Of a stretch of 64,000 nucleotides of DNA, positions 7,940 through 16,237 are shown piece by piece. Below the pieces are notes generated by a model. The model saw only the letters and a list, made by a program, of their open reading frames with translations, ran no database searches and was not told the origin of the DNA. How positions within the stretch are numbered: the stretch's first letter is position 1; every line of letters begins with the position of its first letter. The stretch is taken from contig CACYRK010000011.1 of assembly GCA_902776835.1 (NCBI GenBank), forward strand, positions 16,072-80,071. The letters run 5' to 3'. A program made the position numbers and the translations under genes. The DNA is from an uncultured Bacteroidales bacterium (GTDB lineage: Bacteria > Bacteroidota > Bacteroidia > Bacteroidales > Muribaculaceae).

Positions 7940-9409
7940 ATGAACGTCAACCCCCAGCCATTGCGCAACACCAACAAGTTGCCTGTACTCAAGCAGCAAG
8001 ACGCGGCGACACAGGCCTTGGCAACCGAGGTGCTCAGCCAGTTGCCCTACGACCCCAACGAGGAGCAGATGCTGCTCATTGTCGCCGTGGCCCACTTTGT
8101 GCTGCATTGCGACGACCGCTCGGTGTTTGTACTCAGCGGATATGCCGGCACGGGCAAGACATCGCTCATGGGCGCCATGGTGCGTGCGCTGTCGCAAGCG
8201 GGCCGCAAGACGGTGCTGATGGCTCCCACGGGGCGCGCGGCGCACATCTTCAGCGAGTATGCCGGCCACACGGCATCGACGATTCACCGCAAGATTTACC
8301 GGCAGCACAGTTACGGCAGCGACATCTACGGCCTTGCCGAGAACAAGCATGCCGACACGCTCTTTATCGTCGACGAGGCGTCGATGATTTCCAACTCGGG
8401 CGGCGACGGCCTGGCGAGTTTCGGCACGGGTCGCCTGCTCGACGACCTTATCACCTACGTGTACAGTGGCACTGGTTGCCGCCTGCTGCTCATGGGCGAC
8501 GCGGCGCAGTTGCCTCCTGTGGGCAGTTTGGAAAGCCCGGCGCTGAGCGTGAGCGTGTTGCAAAACTACGGGCTGACGGCCTACGAGATGGTGCTGCGGC
8601 AAATCGCACGGCAACAGTTGCAAAGCGGCATCCTTCACAACGCCACCCTGCTGCGCAACATGATGGAGCGCGAAAACATCGACACGCCACAACTTGAGTT
8701 GTCGCCATTCGACGACATCGACAACGTGTCGAGCGAGTGGTTGCTCGAGTGCATCAGCGACTGCTACGACCGCGACGGCCTGGCGCAAACCATAGTGATT
8801 ACGCGCAGCAATCGCCGCGCGACGATGTTCAACCAGGGAATACGCAACCGCATCCTCTATCGCGAGGACGAGTTGGTGAGCGACGACATGCTGCTGGTGG
8901 CCCGCAACAACTACTACTGGGCGCGCGAGTGCGACGAATTGGACTTTATCGCCAACGGCGACGTGCTGCGCGTGCAGCGAGTGCGCGGCGAGATTGAGCA
9001 CCGCTACGGCCTACGCTTCGCCACGGCCACCGTCGAGTTGCCCGACCACGGCCTGGAACTGGACGTAAAAATCGTGCTCGACTGCCTCAGCAGCGACGGC
9101 CCGGCACTCACTGCCGAGCAGAGCGAGCGTCTGTTTCAGCAAGTGATGGACGAGTTGCCTGGCAACAAACGCGAGCGCTACCAGGCGCTGAAGCAGCACC
9201 CCTATTTCAATGCACTGCAGGTGAAATATGCCTATGCTGTGACGTGCCACAAGGCGCAGGGCGGACAGTGGCGCAATGTGCTCATCGACATGGGCGCCAT
9301 AATGCCCGAGGCCACGCAGACCCTCGACTACTTGCGGTGGCTCTACACCGCCCTCACGCGCGCACGCGAGCGCGTGTACCTAATCAACTATTTTCCACCA
9401 CAGGAATAA
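7940..9409 (+). CDS. RecD-like ATP-dependent DNA helicase
   Basis: A 489-residue superfamily 1B helicase. Walker A is GYAGTGKTS at residues 67-75, Walker B is FIVDEASMIS, a Q-loop region is LLMGDAAQLPPVGS, and the C-terminal UvrD_C_2-type motif is VTCHKAQGGQW. It is shorter than RecD2 and lacks an extra N-terminal domain, as in the many Bacteroidetes single-gene RecD/Pif1-like helicases. Likely roles are DNA repair or replication-fork processing. It starts 12 bases after the ferredoxin stop and may share its transcript. A good terminator follows at 9476-9517. Confidence 0.88.
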   Translation: MNVNPQPLRNTNKLPVLKQQDAATQALATEVLSQLPYDPNEEQMLLIVAVAHFVLHCDDRSVFVLSGYAGTGKTSLMGAMVRALSQAGRKTVLMAPTGRAAHIFSEYAGHTASTIHRKIYRQHSYGSDIYGLAENKHADTLFIVDEASMISNSGGDGLASFGTGRLLDDLITYVYSGTGCRLLLMGDAAQLPPVGSLESPALSVSVLQNYGLTAYEMVLRQIARQQLQSGILHNATLLRNMMERENIDTPQLELSPFDDIDNVSSEWLLECISDCYDRDGLAQTIVITRSNRRATMFNQGIRNRILYREDELVSDDMLLVARNNYYWARECDELDFIANGDVLRVQRVRGEIEHRYGLRFATATVELPDHGLELDVKIVLDCLSSDGPALTAEQSERLFQQVMDELPGNKRERYQALKQHPYFNALQVKYAYAVTCHKAQGGQWRNVLIDMGAIMPEATQTLDYLRWLYTALTRARERVYLINYFPPQE

Positions 9410-9475
9410 CCGCCCCACCCTATTTATAATAGCAACTATTGCTGTCTTCTAAAAGTTGAAATTGGGTGAATTAGG

Positions 9476-9517
9476 CGTCCGCAATGCCGATAAACAAGCG
9501 TTGCGGATGTTTTTTTG
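9476..9517 (+). terminator. Intrinsic terminator
   Basis: The stem TCCGCAATGC (9478-9487) pairs with GCGTTGCGGA (9498-9507) with one G-U pair, extends by two further pairs, and is followed by seven or more T. It lies 66 bases after the helicase stop. Confidence 0.75.
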
Positions 9518-9571
9518 AAAAAGTAAGCCCCCTCAGTCGAAAAGCAATGGTTCTCGGGGTGGCGGCTCGGC

Positions 9572-9600
9572 GATGAAAAGGGGACGGTCCTTTTTTCATC
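9572..9600. repeat. REP-like palindrome GATGAAAAGGGGAC...
   Basis: The arms GATGAAAAGGGGAC and GGTCCTTTTTTCATC form an imperfect palindrome around a GGGAC-N-GTCC core. The same core occurs in two larger palindromes at 21585-21617 and 21796-21830. Confidence 0.55.
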
Positions 9601-9612
9601 ATTCTCATCACG

Positions 9613-9638
9613 CACGACGAGCCGTGGCGCGTCCCCAC
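9613..9638. repeat. Degenerate half of a REPIN-like element
   Basis: The sequence CACGACGAGCCGTGGCGCGT followed by CCCCACA matches the right arm of the 13160-13243 element (CACGACGCGCCATGGCGCGT + CCCTACA) with three differences. There is no paired left arm. Confidence 0.5.
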
Positions 9639-9725
9639 AGGCGGCTATCGATGCGCGCAAAAAACAAAACTGCAATATCCCTTGGACTTTTACCGGACAG
9701 TAATAAATTGCAACTATAGCATATA

Positions 9726-9758
9726 AAAAATCGCCCGCCATGATGGCGAGCGATTTTT
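9726..9758 (-). terminator. Bidirectional-looking terminator
   Basis: AAAAATCGC (9726-9734) pairs with GCGATTTTT (9750-9758), with an inner stem CGCCA/TGGCG. Read on the minus strand it has a T-run and ends the TPR-protein transcript. It could also work for plus-strand transcripts. Confidence 0.75.
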
Positions 9759-9790
9759 GTTGTTGCAGAGTGCGTTGCGCGGCTGGCCGA

Positions 9791-10477
9791 TTACTTGCCA
9801 GCGAGTGCGTTGGCGCGCTCAATGTATTTGTCGATGAAAATACGGTTCTGGTTCACGAAGTTGGGATACTCATCCTTAATCTTCTGATACATAGCAGCCT
9901 CTTCGGCATAGTTCTTCTTGGCGTGAAGCACTGTGGCCTTCTTCATCATGAAGGTGGGCGCATAGAGTTCGTTGTTGTTGGTCAGCGTGATGGCCTTGTC
10001 GAATGCTGCGAGCGCCTTGTCGAGTTGGTCGAGGTTGACGTAGCAGTCGCCGAGGAGCGATTGTGCTGCGGGACCCACGAGGTCGCCGTGAGGATCGTAG
10101 TTCTCAAGTTTGGCGGCAGCCTCTTTGTACTTGCCCTGACGATACAGGATGATAGCCGAACTGAGCGCTGCACGCTCGGCGGGCTTGTAGTTGTACTCTT
10201 TCTCTACCTTCTCGTAGGCGGCGAGTGCCGTGCTGTCGTTGCCACGCAGCAGCAACTCAATGTCGGCCTTACCGATGGCCTCTTTGGCCTTCTCGATACC
10301 CGGCTGACGGATGCCATAGATGTAACCTACTACCAGAAGAACAATCACTGCAGCGGCACCTGCCACCCAGTAGATGTATTTCTTGTTGCTCTCCAGCTTT
10401 TGTGCGGCTGTCGAGAGTGATTCGTTGACCTCTTCAAGTTTTGTGCGCGAAGTCAAGTTGTTTTGTTTCTTTGCCAT
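9791..10477 (-). CDS. Membrane-anchored tetratricopeptide repeat protein
   Basis: A 228-residue protein from the ATG at 10477 (MAKKQNNLTSRTKLEEVN). There is a short charged cytoplasmic end, one membrane span at about residues 34-54 (YIYWVAGAAAVIVLLVVGYI), then a periplasmic domain with about four TPR-like helical hairpins (for example AALSSAIILYRQGKYKEAAAKL, SLLGDCYVNLDQLDKALAAF). The architecture matches YfgM/TolA-binding-type TPR proteins of the cell envelope. The partner is unknown. It is a single-gene unit with its own promoter and terminator. Confidence 0.85.
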   Translation of the reverse strand: MAKKQNNLTSRTKLEEVNESLSTAAQKLESNKKYIYWVAGAAAVIVLLVVGYIYGIRQPGIEKAKEAIGKADIELLLRGNDSTALAAYEKVEKEYNYKPAERAALSSAIILYRQGKYKEAAAKLENYDPHGDLVGPAAQSLLGDCYVNLDQLDKALAAFDKAITLTNNNELYAPTFMMKKATVLHAKKNYAEEAAMYQKIKDEYPNFVNQNRIFIDKYIERANALAGK

Positions 10478-10523
10478 TTGATATTTTTTGTTTGTTATTT
10501 TCAAAAAATTGCATTTCAGCCTG

Positions 10524-10531
10524 CAAAGGTA
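10524..10531 (-). promoter_or_regulatory. -7 element TACCTTTG of the TPR gene
   Basis: On the minus strand this is TACCTTTG, 47 bases before the ATG at 10477. Confidence 0.55.
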
Positions 10532-10683
10532 ATACCATTTCTGCAAACGAGAAAACAATTATCGACAAAAAATAAAAAAAAGGAGGAAAACACCCCTTTT
10601 GAGGGCGCAACTTGGGCCATAACAGCCGCCATTTTCGGGCAAAAACCTCAAATCACATGACGGCGCAGCCAATCGTGGGCCGG

Positions 10684-11439
10684 TCAGACTTCGGTGGCAG
10701 GAGTAAGGCCGACCAAGTCCTTTATCACTTCGCTGCCAAGGATCAGTCCTGCGGCGGCGGGCACCCATGCGTTGCTTGGCGGCACACGCTGGGGCACCTC
10801 GCTGGGCCCAGCCTCGGCCTCGGCGCAGGCCGCCACCTCGTCGGGCAGCGGCTCGATGGGCTTTTCGGGGCTGTAGACGCACTTGAAGTGACGTATTCCC
10901 TCTCGACGCAAGCGCTTGCGAATGACTTTGGCCAGCGGGTCCATGATGGTCTTGGTGATGTCGGCCACGCGAAACTGTGTAGCGTCCATCTTGTAGGCGG
11001 CTCCCATTGAGCAGATTATGGGCACGCCCAGGCGCGTGCATCGCCTGATCAGTTCCATCTTGGCACTCACGGTGTCGATGCAGTCGACCACGTAGTCATA
11101 TACGCTCAGGTCGATCTCGTCGGCATTGCTCACCAGGTAGAACATGCGCCACTTGGTGACCACACACTGCGGGTTGATGGCCTGGATGCGCTCTTCGGCC
11201 ACGTCGACTTTATAGCGTCCGACGTTGGTTGTCAGGGCGATAATCTGTCGGTTGATATTGCTTGGCGACACGCAGTCGTTGTCAATGACGTCGATGGCGC
11301 CCACGCCGCTTCGCGCGAGCACCTCCACGGCATATCCACCCACGCCGCCCACGCCGAACACCGCCACGCGGCTTGCTGCCAGCGTGTCCATGGCGGCTTG
11401 GCCAAGCATCATCTGAGTGCGTGAAAACTGGTTTTGCAT
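10684..11439 (-). CDS. tcdA: tRNA threonylcarbamoyladenosine dehydratase TcdA
   Basis: A 251-residue member of the E1-like/ThiF family. It starts MQNQFSRTQMMLGQAAMDTL at the ATG at 11439 (an upstream in-frame ATG at 11466 lies over the promoter). The Rossmann nucleotide loop is VFGVGGVGGYAVEVLARSGV and an ATP-binding motif is DNDCVSPSNINRQ. The spacing and the TCDA-like N-terminal RT fit TcdA (CsdL), which cyclises t6A37 in ANN-decoding tRNAs. The gene is solitary. Its promoter is the first copy of the tandem repeat array at 11464-11670. Confidence 0.9.
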   Translation of the reverse strand: MQNQFSRTQMMLGQAAMDTLAASRVAVFGVGGVGGYAVEVLARSGVGAIDVIDNDCVSPSNINRQIIALTTNVGRYKVDVAEERIQAINPQCVVTKWRMFYLVSNADEIDLSVYDYVVDCIDTVSAKMELIRRCTRLGVPIICSMGAAYKMDATQFRVADITKTIMDPLAKVIRKRLRREGIRHFKCVYSPEKPIEPLPDEVAACAEAEAGPSEVPQRVPPSNAWVPAAAGLILGSEVIKDLVGLTPATEV

Positions 11440-11463
11440 AAGTGTCGATTCTTTTTCTGGTGA

Positions 11464-11471
11464 CAAAATTA
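11464..11471 (-). promoter_or_regulatory. -7 element TAATTTTG of tcdA, inside repeat array
   Basis: On the minus strand TTTG, 20 bp, TAATTTTG lies 25 bases before the ATG. The whole promoter is the gene-proximal end of the first repeat copy. The two more distant copies carry TAATGTTG instead. Confidence 0.65.
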
Positions 11472-11670
11472 GTGCAAGGTGAGCGCAAATGCAAATTTAT
11501 TTGCGATTTGCCGAGCCGCAGCCTAATTTCGCTGCTTTTTTGCAGCAACATTAGTGCAAGGTGAGCGCAAATGCAAATTTATTTGCGATTTGCCGAGCCG
11601 CAGCCTAATTTCGCTGCTTTTGCAGCAACATTAGTGCAAGGTGAGCGCAAATGCAAATTTATTTGCGATT
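11469..11670. repeat. Tandem array of about 82-bp promoter-like repeats
   Basis: There are 2.5 copies: 11469-11550 (82 bp), 11551-11630 (80 bp) and a partial one at 11631-11670 (40 bp). Each begins TTAGTGCAAGGTGAGCGCAA, then has a Tn-rich segment ATGCAAATTTATTTGCGATT, and full copies end near CGCTGCTTTTGCAGCAACA. The copies are nearly identical, differing mainly by a 2-base length change in the T-run. A diverged version lies at 51898-52122 before trpS. Confidence 0.9.
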
Positions 11671-11847
11671 GGGTGATTTTTGGGGCGAATGTTTGTTTTA
11701 TTGGTTAAAAAAGCGTAACTTTGCAAACTTGCAGAAGTCTCGGGTCGTGGCGTGCAACGCGCGCCTGCCGAGGCCGGTAGGAGCAAGTAGACAAACGTTA
11801 TTCACCCTGGCTGGGGCAGCGCCCTGGCCGTCAAAAACGATAACACT
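11671..11847 (+). other. Leader of the alcohol dehydrogenase gene
   Basis: After the repeat array, the bases up to the ATG at 11848 hold a -7 element at 11716-11723 and a GC-rich leader of about 120 bases. The leader has self-complementary stretches (GCGCGCCTGCCGAGGCCGG). I recognise no riboswitch in it. Confidence 0.5.
11716..11723 (+). promoter_or_regulatory. -7 element TAACTTTG of the alcohol dehydrogenase gene
   Basis: TAACTTTG fits TAnnTTTG exactly. It implies a leader of about 120 bases. Confidence 0.55.
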
Positions 11848-13023
11848 ATGAGAGGACAAATGAAATTCGGCCTGAACATCCCCACCAAACTGGTGTTTGG
11901 TGCGGGAGAACTTAAGAACCTGTCGGCCATGACGTTGCCTGGCAAGCGGGCGCTCATCGTAATTTCGGCTGGCACATCGATGAAAAAACACGGTTATCTC
12001 GACATGCTCGTCGAGCAACTCGACAAGGCCGGTGTGGCTCACACCACCTTTGACAAAATATCACCCAACCCCACTCATGCGCACGTGATGCAAGGCTCGC
12101 AAGTGTGTCTTGACCATCAGTGCGATTTTGTTATTGGGCTGGGCGGCGGCAGTAGCATCGACACTGCCAAGGCTATTGCCATCACCGCCGCCATGGGCGG
12201 CGACTTCTGGGACTACGTGAGCGGCGGCACCGGCGGCGGCAAGCCCGTGGAACGCGCCCTGCCCATCGTTGCCATCCCCACCACGGCAGGCACGGGCACC
12301 GAGGTCGACCTGTGGGGCGTGGTCACCAACGAGACCACGCACGAAAAGATGGGCTTCGGCTCGCCACACATCTTCCCCACGCTGGCCATCGTCGACCCGG
12401 AACTGATGATGAGCGTTCCGCCACGCCTGACGGCCTATCAGGGCTTCGACGCCTTCTTCCACGCTGCCGAGGGCTACATCAGCCGCGCCCACACACCCAT
12501 CAGCGACCTCTATGCCCTCGAGGCCATACGCCTGCTTTACAAATATCTGCCTGTTGCCGTCGCCGACCCCGCCAACCGCTGGGCACGCATCAAGGTGGCA
12601 TGGGCAAGCACGCTGGCCGGCATGGTCGAGAGCACCAGTTGCTGCACCGGCGAGCACGCCATGGAGCACGCACTGAGCGCCCTCAAGCCCGAGTTGCCTC
12701 ACGGCGCCGGACTGATTGCGCTGTCGGGGCACTATTTCAAAGCGTTTAAGAACGACTCGATGAAGCGCTACATGAAGATGGCCGAAAAGATGCGCCAAGT
12801 GAAGAGCGCACGTCCCAGCGACTTCCTCGACGCGCTGGAGGTGATGAAACGCGCCTGTGCCGTCGACGATGTGCGGCTGGCTGACTGGGGATTCACCGGA
12901 GCCGATGCCGAGGCGCTGGCCGACAACGCCATAGCCACCGGCAGCGCGATGCTCGACCTCGACCCGCGATTCCTCACCCGCGAGGAAATCATCCAAATCT
13001 ACATCGACACCATCAACGCATAG
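11848..13023 (+). CDS. Iron-containing alcohol dehydrogenase
   Basis: A 391-residue group III (Fe-dependent) NAD(P)H alcohol dehydrogenase. The nucleotide-binding motif is GLGGGSSIDTAKAIA. The metal site is in GFDAFFHAAEGYIS and CTGEHAMEHALSALKPELPHG, which supply the usual Asp and His ligands. It resembles butanol/lactaldehyde-type dehydrogenases; the natural substrate is not evident. An alternative ATG lies five codons in (MKFGLNIP). The gene stands alone with its own promoter. Confidence 0.92.
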   Translation: MRGQMKFGLNIPTKLVFGAGELKNLSAMTLPGKRALIVISAGTSMKKHGYLDMLVEQLDKAGVAHTTFDKISPNPTHAHVMQGSQVCLDHQCDFVIGLGGGSSIDTAKAIAITAAMGGDFWDYVSGGTGGGKPVERALPIVAIPTTAGTGTEVDLWGVVTNETTHEKMGFGSPHIFPTLAIVDPELMMSVPPRLTAYQGFDAFFHAAEGYISRAHTPISDLYALEAIRLLYKYLPVAVADPANRWARIKVAWASTLAGMVESTSCCTGEHAMEHALSALKPELPHGAGLIALSGHYFKAFKNDSMKRYMKMAEKMRQVKSARPSDFLDALEVMKRACAVDDVRLADWGFTGADAEALADNAIATGSAMLDLDPRFLTREEIIQIYIDTINA

Positions 13024-13062
13024 CCCCCACTAACGCGCAAGTCACACACCAATAACCATAAC

Positions 13063-13101
13063 GGCGTCCCAGACGAGCCTTTTTCGCTCCTCTGGGACGC
13101 C
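13063..13101. terminator. 16-bp hairpin after the dehydrogenase gene
   Basis: GGCGTCCCAGACGAGC (13063-13078) pairs with GCTCCTCTGGGACGCC (13086-13101) with one mismatch. The loop is T-rich but no T-run follows. It is probably a 3'-end structure of the dehydrogenase mRNA or another REP-like element. Confidence 0.45.
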
Positions 13102-13159
13102 GCCTTCTCCAGGTGAAGTGTCATAATGGTGGTTAAACATAAAAGGGCGGTATCAACAA

Positions 13160-13243
13160 TGTAGGGACGCGCCATGGCACGTCGTGCACAATCACAGGTT
13201 TTTACGACCTTTACTCCACGACGCGCCATGGCGCGTCCCTACA
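13160..13243. repeat. REPIN-like pair of inverted palindromes
   Basis: The left arm at 13160-13186 (TGTAGGGACGCGCCATGGCA...) and the right arm at 13217-13243 are inverted copies, and each arm contains its own palindrome around GCGCCATGGC. About 30 bases separate them. This two-REP layout matches REPINs mobilised by RAYT transposases elsewhere; no RAYT gene is in the window. Confidence 0.7.
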
Positions 13244-13314
13244 AATTTACATCGCTGTCCGGCAAAACCAATGTGCGAACCTTATTGAGGGTGATTTTGA
13301 CACCCTTGTGGGGT

Positions 13315-13357
13315 AAAAAAAGCGATGCTCGCCAGGATGGTGGGCATCGCCTTTTTT
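13315..13357 (-). terminator. Bidirectional terminator
   Basis: GCGATGC (13322-13328) pairs with GCATCGC (13344-13350), flanked by seven A on the left and six T on the right. It ends the minus-strand surface-protein gene and could also stop plus-strand reads. Confidence 0.75.
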
Positions 13358-13393
13358 ACTATAGGATAATTAGGTTAACTAATCATCTTATTG

Positions 13394-16009
13394 TTACTTG
13401 ACTAACTTCATGGTGTTCTTGCTGCCGTCGGGCATCTCAAGAACTACGATGTTAAAGCCATCGAATGGAGTAGCGCTTTCTACGCCCTGCAGGTTGTAGT
13501 AGCGTACGCTCTTAGCATTGACGAACTTGAGGTCGGAAACGCCAGTCAGTGTATTTCCATCAATGGTGAGTTTCATGTTCTCCAAGTCAACAGTAAGTTG
13601 ATAGTAGCCCTCGGGAATCTTAAAGGCTTGACCATTATCGGCCGTCAACGATAATTCTTGACCGAACATGTCCTCGTTGACGACGAAGTCACCATTGCTC
13701 ACAGCGCCAAAGCGATAAGGCGCAATACCGTCCCAATCCTCGGCACCGTCCATAAGTTTGGTGGTAAACGCAAAGAAGCCATAACCTTCGTCGTTGTCGG
13801 CCAACTTCACAGCCGGAGCGAATTCAGTGACAATTACATAAACGTCCTTGGTGTAGATCTTGCCGTCGGTGGTTTCCATCTCCACGCCTACGTTAGTTGC
13901 CCAATCGTTACTATTCACATTGCCAAGAATATAAACCGTTTCGAAGATTTCCTCTACGAGAGTGAGGGTGCCAAGCACCTCGTTGTTCTCGGGGTTGTAT
14001 GTAACATTCAGTGTGTAGACACCCTTCTTATCGGCGTTAACCGCAACGTTGTCGACGGGATAATTGACATCCCAGCCGTGGTCTTGAACAACCTTGAACT
14101 CAACCGTGGTGTTTGCCTCGAGTTCAGTCTCCTCGCTTGTCCACTCATAGATGCCGTTGTCGTTCATCTGCATCTCAGGAGCAGCAACAGGATCCCAGTC
14201 GTTCTCCATGCCGAACAGAGCGGCGGGCTTACCGGTAACGGCGTAGGTGTGCTCAACAGGAACCTCCTTCTTGATGAGATTACCAAGCACCTCGTTGTTC
14301 TCGGGGTTATAGGTAACATTCAGTGTGTAGACACCATCCTCCTGGGCGATTATCGAAACGTTGTCGACGGGATAACTGACGTCCCAGCCGTGGTCTTGAA
14401 CGACCTTGAACTCAACCGTGGTGTTTGCCTCGAGTTCAGTCTCCTCGCTTGTCCACTCATAGAGGCCGTCGTCGTTCATCTGCATCTCAGGAGCAGCAAC
14501 AGGATCCCAGTCGTTCTCCATGCCGAACAGAGCAGCGGGCGCACCGGCAACAGCGTAGGTGTGCTCCTCAGGATTGGGAGCAGCGATGGTTTCCATATAC
14601 ATCTTCGGCAAGAACTTGTCATAGGCTACACTAAGATCAGAACTCCAACTTGAGGTGTAAGCGTAGTATGCGCATTCATTATCCTGGTTTTTACCATACC
14701 AATATACGCCCTTGTAGCCACCGTTCTCAACAACGTAGGTCTCAAATGCCAGATTTCCGCCATTGTAGATGAATGGCTCATTGAAATCAAACACCATTTC
14801 AGTTCCTGTTCCAGAAGGAACAATAGTTGCCACTACGGTCATTTCGGTGACTTGATTGGTGGGCAAAGATATCGCTGACTCGTGCTCGAAGGTGGTGTAG
14901 TCAACCTCCTTGACCGAGAGTTGGAGCGTTCCATTCGTAAGGCCAATGTTACCCGTCGCGAAGAACTTCACGCTTGAGATAGCACGGCCATTGAGATCGC
15001 TAAGCATCTCTTTTGGATAGATAAACTGTGTGGTCGTGCCCTGCGTGTCATAGTACAGGCCATACAATGGAACATGGCTGTTGGACTCGCTGCCATCACA
15101 CAAAGTGATTTCACTACCAGCCTCTATAGCCTTTCCACTGATGTTAACCGTGAAGTTGCCTGCCTCGCCGCAGTCAATCGTCATAGTCCCAGAATAGAAG
15201 CCTTCGGCAGTAGGAGCGATTGTCACAGGAATATCAACGGCCTCATCGGTAGCCAGTTGAACAGGCTCGTAAGCCACGCTGAAAGGAGCCTCAGGGGCGG
15301 TCACAGCCGGCGTGAAACTGTTGAGACCACGATTCTTAACCGTAACATTGAGGGTTGTTTCCTCGCCAATGTTAACGGTGCCGAAGTTAAGATTCAGGGG
15401 AGAAACTTTAGCATCCCAGGCTTTGGCTTCATTGGTGTATTCCATCGTGATTTTTGGCACGAAACTCACAAAATAATGACTTGATGAGCCATAATGAGTT
15501 GCTGATGGGTTCACCCCTGCAGACTTTTTAACGCCATAAGCATTAAAGTTTGCATAACCATCTGATTTAGTAATGACTCTGACCTCTACGAGAAGGTTCG
15601 CTTCGCCGCTATAGTCAAACGGTTCGTCGAATTCAAAAGGCAGAGTTGTTTCGTTACCAACAATGGTATAAGTGCCACACACGGTAAATCCGTCGTAAGT
15701 AGTCGTGGTAGCAGGGATGGCATCATCGGCTATTTCCCTGAGCGAAAGTTGAAGAACGCAACCAGAATTATTACTGCTCATTGGATCAATATGGAACGCG
15801 ATCTTACTGATTTGGCCACCAGCAACCTCCGCAAGGCTGTCGGCGTGATAAATCATGTAACCATGCGTTCCCTCGGTGTCACAATAGGTGCCTTTTACAG
15901 GCAGGTCCGTAGTCTTTTCGGTACCGTCAGCAATGACGAGTTCAGTGGCTGTTGCACCCACGAAGCAGGCAACAAAAGCCAACATCAAAATTAGTAGTTT
16001 TTTCTTCAT
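13394..16009 (-). CDS. Large secreted surface protein with duplicated domains
   Basis: An 871-residue secreted protein with the signal peptide MKKKLLILMLAFVACFVGATA; the ATG at 16009 is chosen for it. Order of parts: a beta-rich domain (about 25-195), an SPD-2/choice-of-anchor D-like domain (about 200-300, LNFGTVNIGEETTLNVTVKN), a second copy of the first domain (about 305-480), then two nearly identical 104-residue units (about 483-586 and 587-690, HTYAVAGAPAALFGMENDWD). These units resemble starch- or glycan-binding beta-sandwiches of SusE/F type. A short C-terminal tail (VRYYNLQGVES...DGSKNTMKLVK) is like those of many Bacteroidales exported proteins. The ligand is unknown. Confidence 0.8.
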   Translation of the reverse strand: MKKKLLILMLAFVACFVGATATELVIADGTEKTTDLPVKGTYCDTEGTHGYMIYHADSLAEVAGGQISKIAFHIDPMSSNNSGCVLQLSLREIADDAIPATTTTYDGFTVCGTYTIVGNETTLPFEFDEPFDYSGEANLLVEVRVITKSDGYANFNAYGVKKSAGVNPSATHYGSSSHYFVSFVPKITMEYTNEAKAWDAKVSPLNLNFGTVNIGEETTLNVTVKNRGLNSFTPAVTAPEAPFSVAYEPVQLATDEAVDIPVTIAPTAEGFYSGTMTIDCGEAGNFTVNISGKAIEAGSEITLCDGSESNSHVPLYGLYYDTQGTTTQFIYPKEMLSDLNGRAISSVKFFATGNIGLTNGTLQLSVKEVDYTTFEHESAISLPTNQVTEMTVVATIVPSGTGTEMVFDFNEPFIYNGGNLAFETYVVENGGYKGVYWYGKNQDNECAYYAYTSSWSSDLSVAYDKFLPKMYMETIAAPNPEEHTYAVAGAPAALFGMENDWDPVAAPEMQMNDDGLYEWTSEETELEANTTVEFKVVQDHGWDVSYPVDNVSIIAQEDGVYTLNVTYNPENNEVLGNLIKKEVPVEHTYAVTGKPAALFGMENDWDPVAAPEMQMNDNGIYEWTSEETELEANTTVEFKVVQDHGWDVNYPVDNVAVNADKKGVYTLNVTYNPENNEVLGTLTLVEEIFETVYILGNVNSNDWATNVGVEMETTDGKIYTKDVYVIVTEFAPAVKLADNDEGYGFFAFTTKLMDGAEDWDGIAPYRFGAVSNGDFVVNEDMFGQELSLTADNGQAFKIPEGYYQLTVDLENMKLTIDGNTLTGVSDLKFVNAKSVRYYNLQGVESATPFDGFNIVVLEMPDGSKNTMKLVK
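13964..14563. repeat. 312-bp direct repeat inside the surface-protein gene
   Basis: Bases about 14276-14563 and 13964-14251 encode almost the same 96 residues at an offset of 312 bp (104 codons). DNA identity is high over most of the unit, so the duplication looks recent or is kept alike by recombination. Confidence 0.8.
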
Positions 16010-16237
16010 GGTAGAAAATAGCATTATGACCCGTTGGCTGAATTAAGCGAGCGCACACTTGATTCTACCGAAAGGTCGGTTATTAATGGTGTTTGAAGAT
16101 TGTGATACGGTAAAGGCGCTCACTTTACCGTTATTCCTTGCATGTGCGGCCTTGCGCCGTTGCGCACGCGGCGATTTGTACACAAGGCCTCCACCATCGC
16201 AAAATCACTAAATTTTGCAGTTTCTATAATATCCGCA
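16010..16237 (-). promoter_or_regulatory. Hairpin-rich 5' leader of the surface-protein gene
   Basis: Between the -7 element and the ATG there are about 230 bases with three hairpins: ACCGA/TCGGT at about 16068-16081, a 9-bp stem ACGGTAAAG/CTTTACCGT (16107-16115 with 16123-16131), and a compound stem GGCCTTG-CGCCG/CGGCG-CAAGGCC (16148-16189). I do not recognise a known riboswitch class. Confidence 0.5.

Larger units (their letters stand above)
9410..9790. other. Intergenic region with terminators and REP-like palindromes
   Basis: This 381-bp gap between convergent genes holds an intrinsic terminator on each side (9476-9517 and 9726-9758), a REP-like palindrome at 9572-9600 and a degenerate half of the 13160-13243 palindrome at 9613-9638. 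No coding potential was seen. Confidence 0.7.
13024..13393. other. Intergenic region with hairpins and a REPIN-like element
   Basis: This 370-bp gap between convergent genes contains a 16-bp hairpin (13063-13101), a REPIN-like inverted pair (13160-13243), a small hairpin AGGGTG/CACCCT (13288-13306) and a terminator (13315-13357). No gene was seen. Confidence 0.7.

Noticed and set aside
11469..11670. Possible CRISPR array or attachment-site array before tcdA
   Set aside because: The units are about 80 bp and contiguous, with no spacers or integrase. Promoter-like content explains them better.
11724..11847. Riboswitch in the leader of the alcohol dehydrogenase gene
   Set aside because: The leader is GC-rich and can fold, but no known aptamer motif was recognised.
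13394..16009. Type IX secretion cargo
   Set aside because: The C-terminal tail is only vaguely like a T9SS sorting domain, and no T9SS gene is in the window, so no secretion route is claimed.
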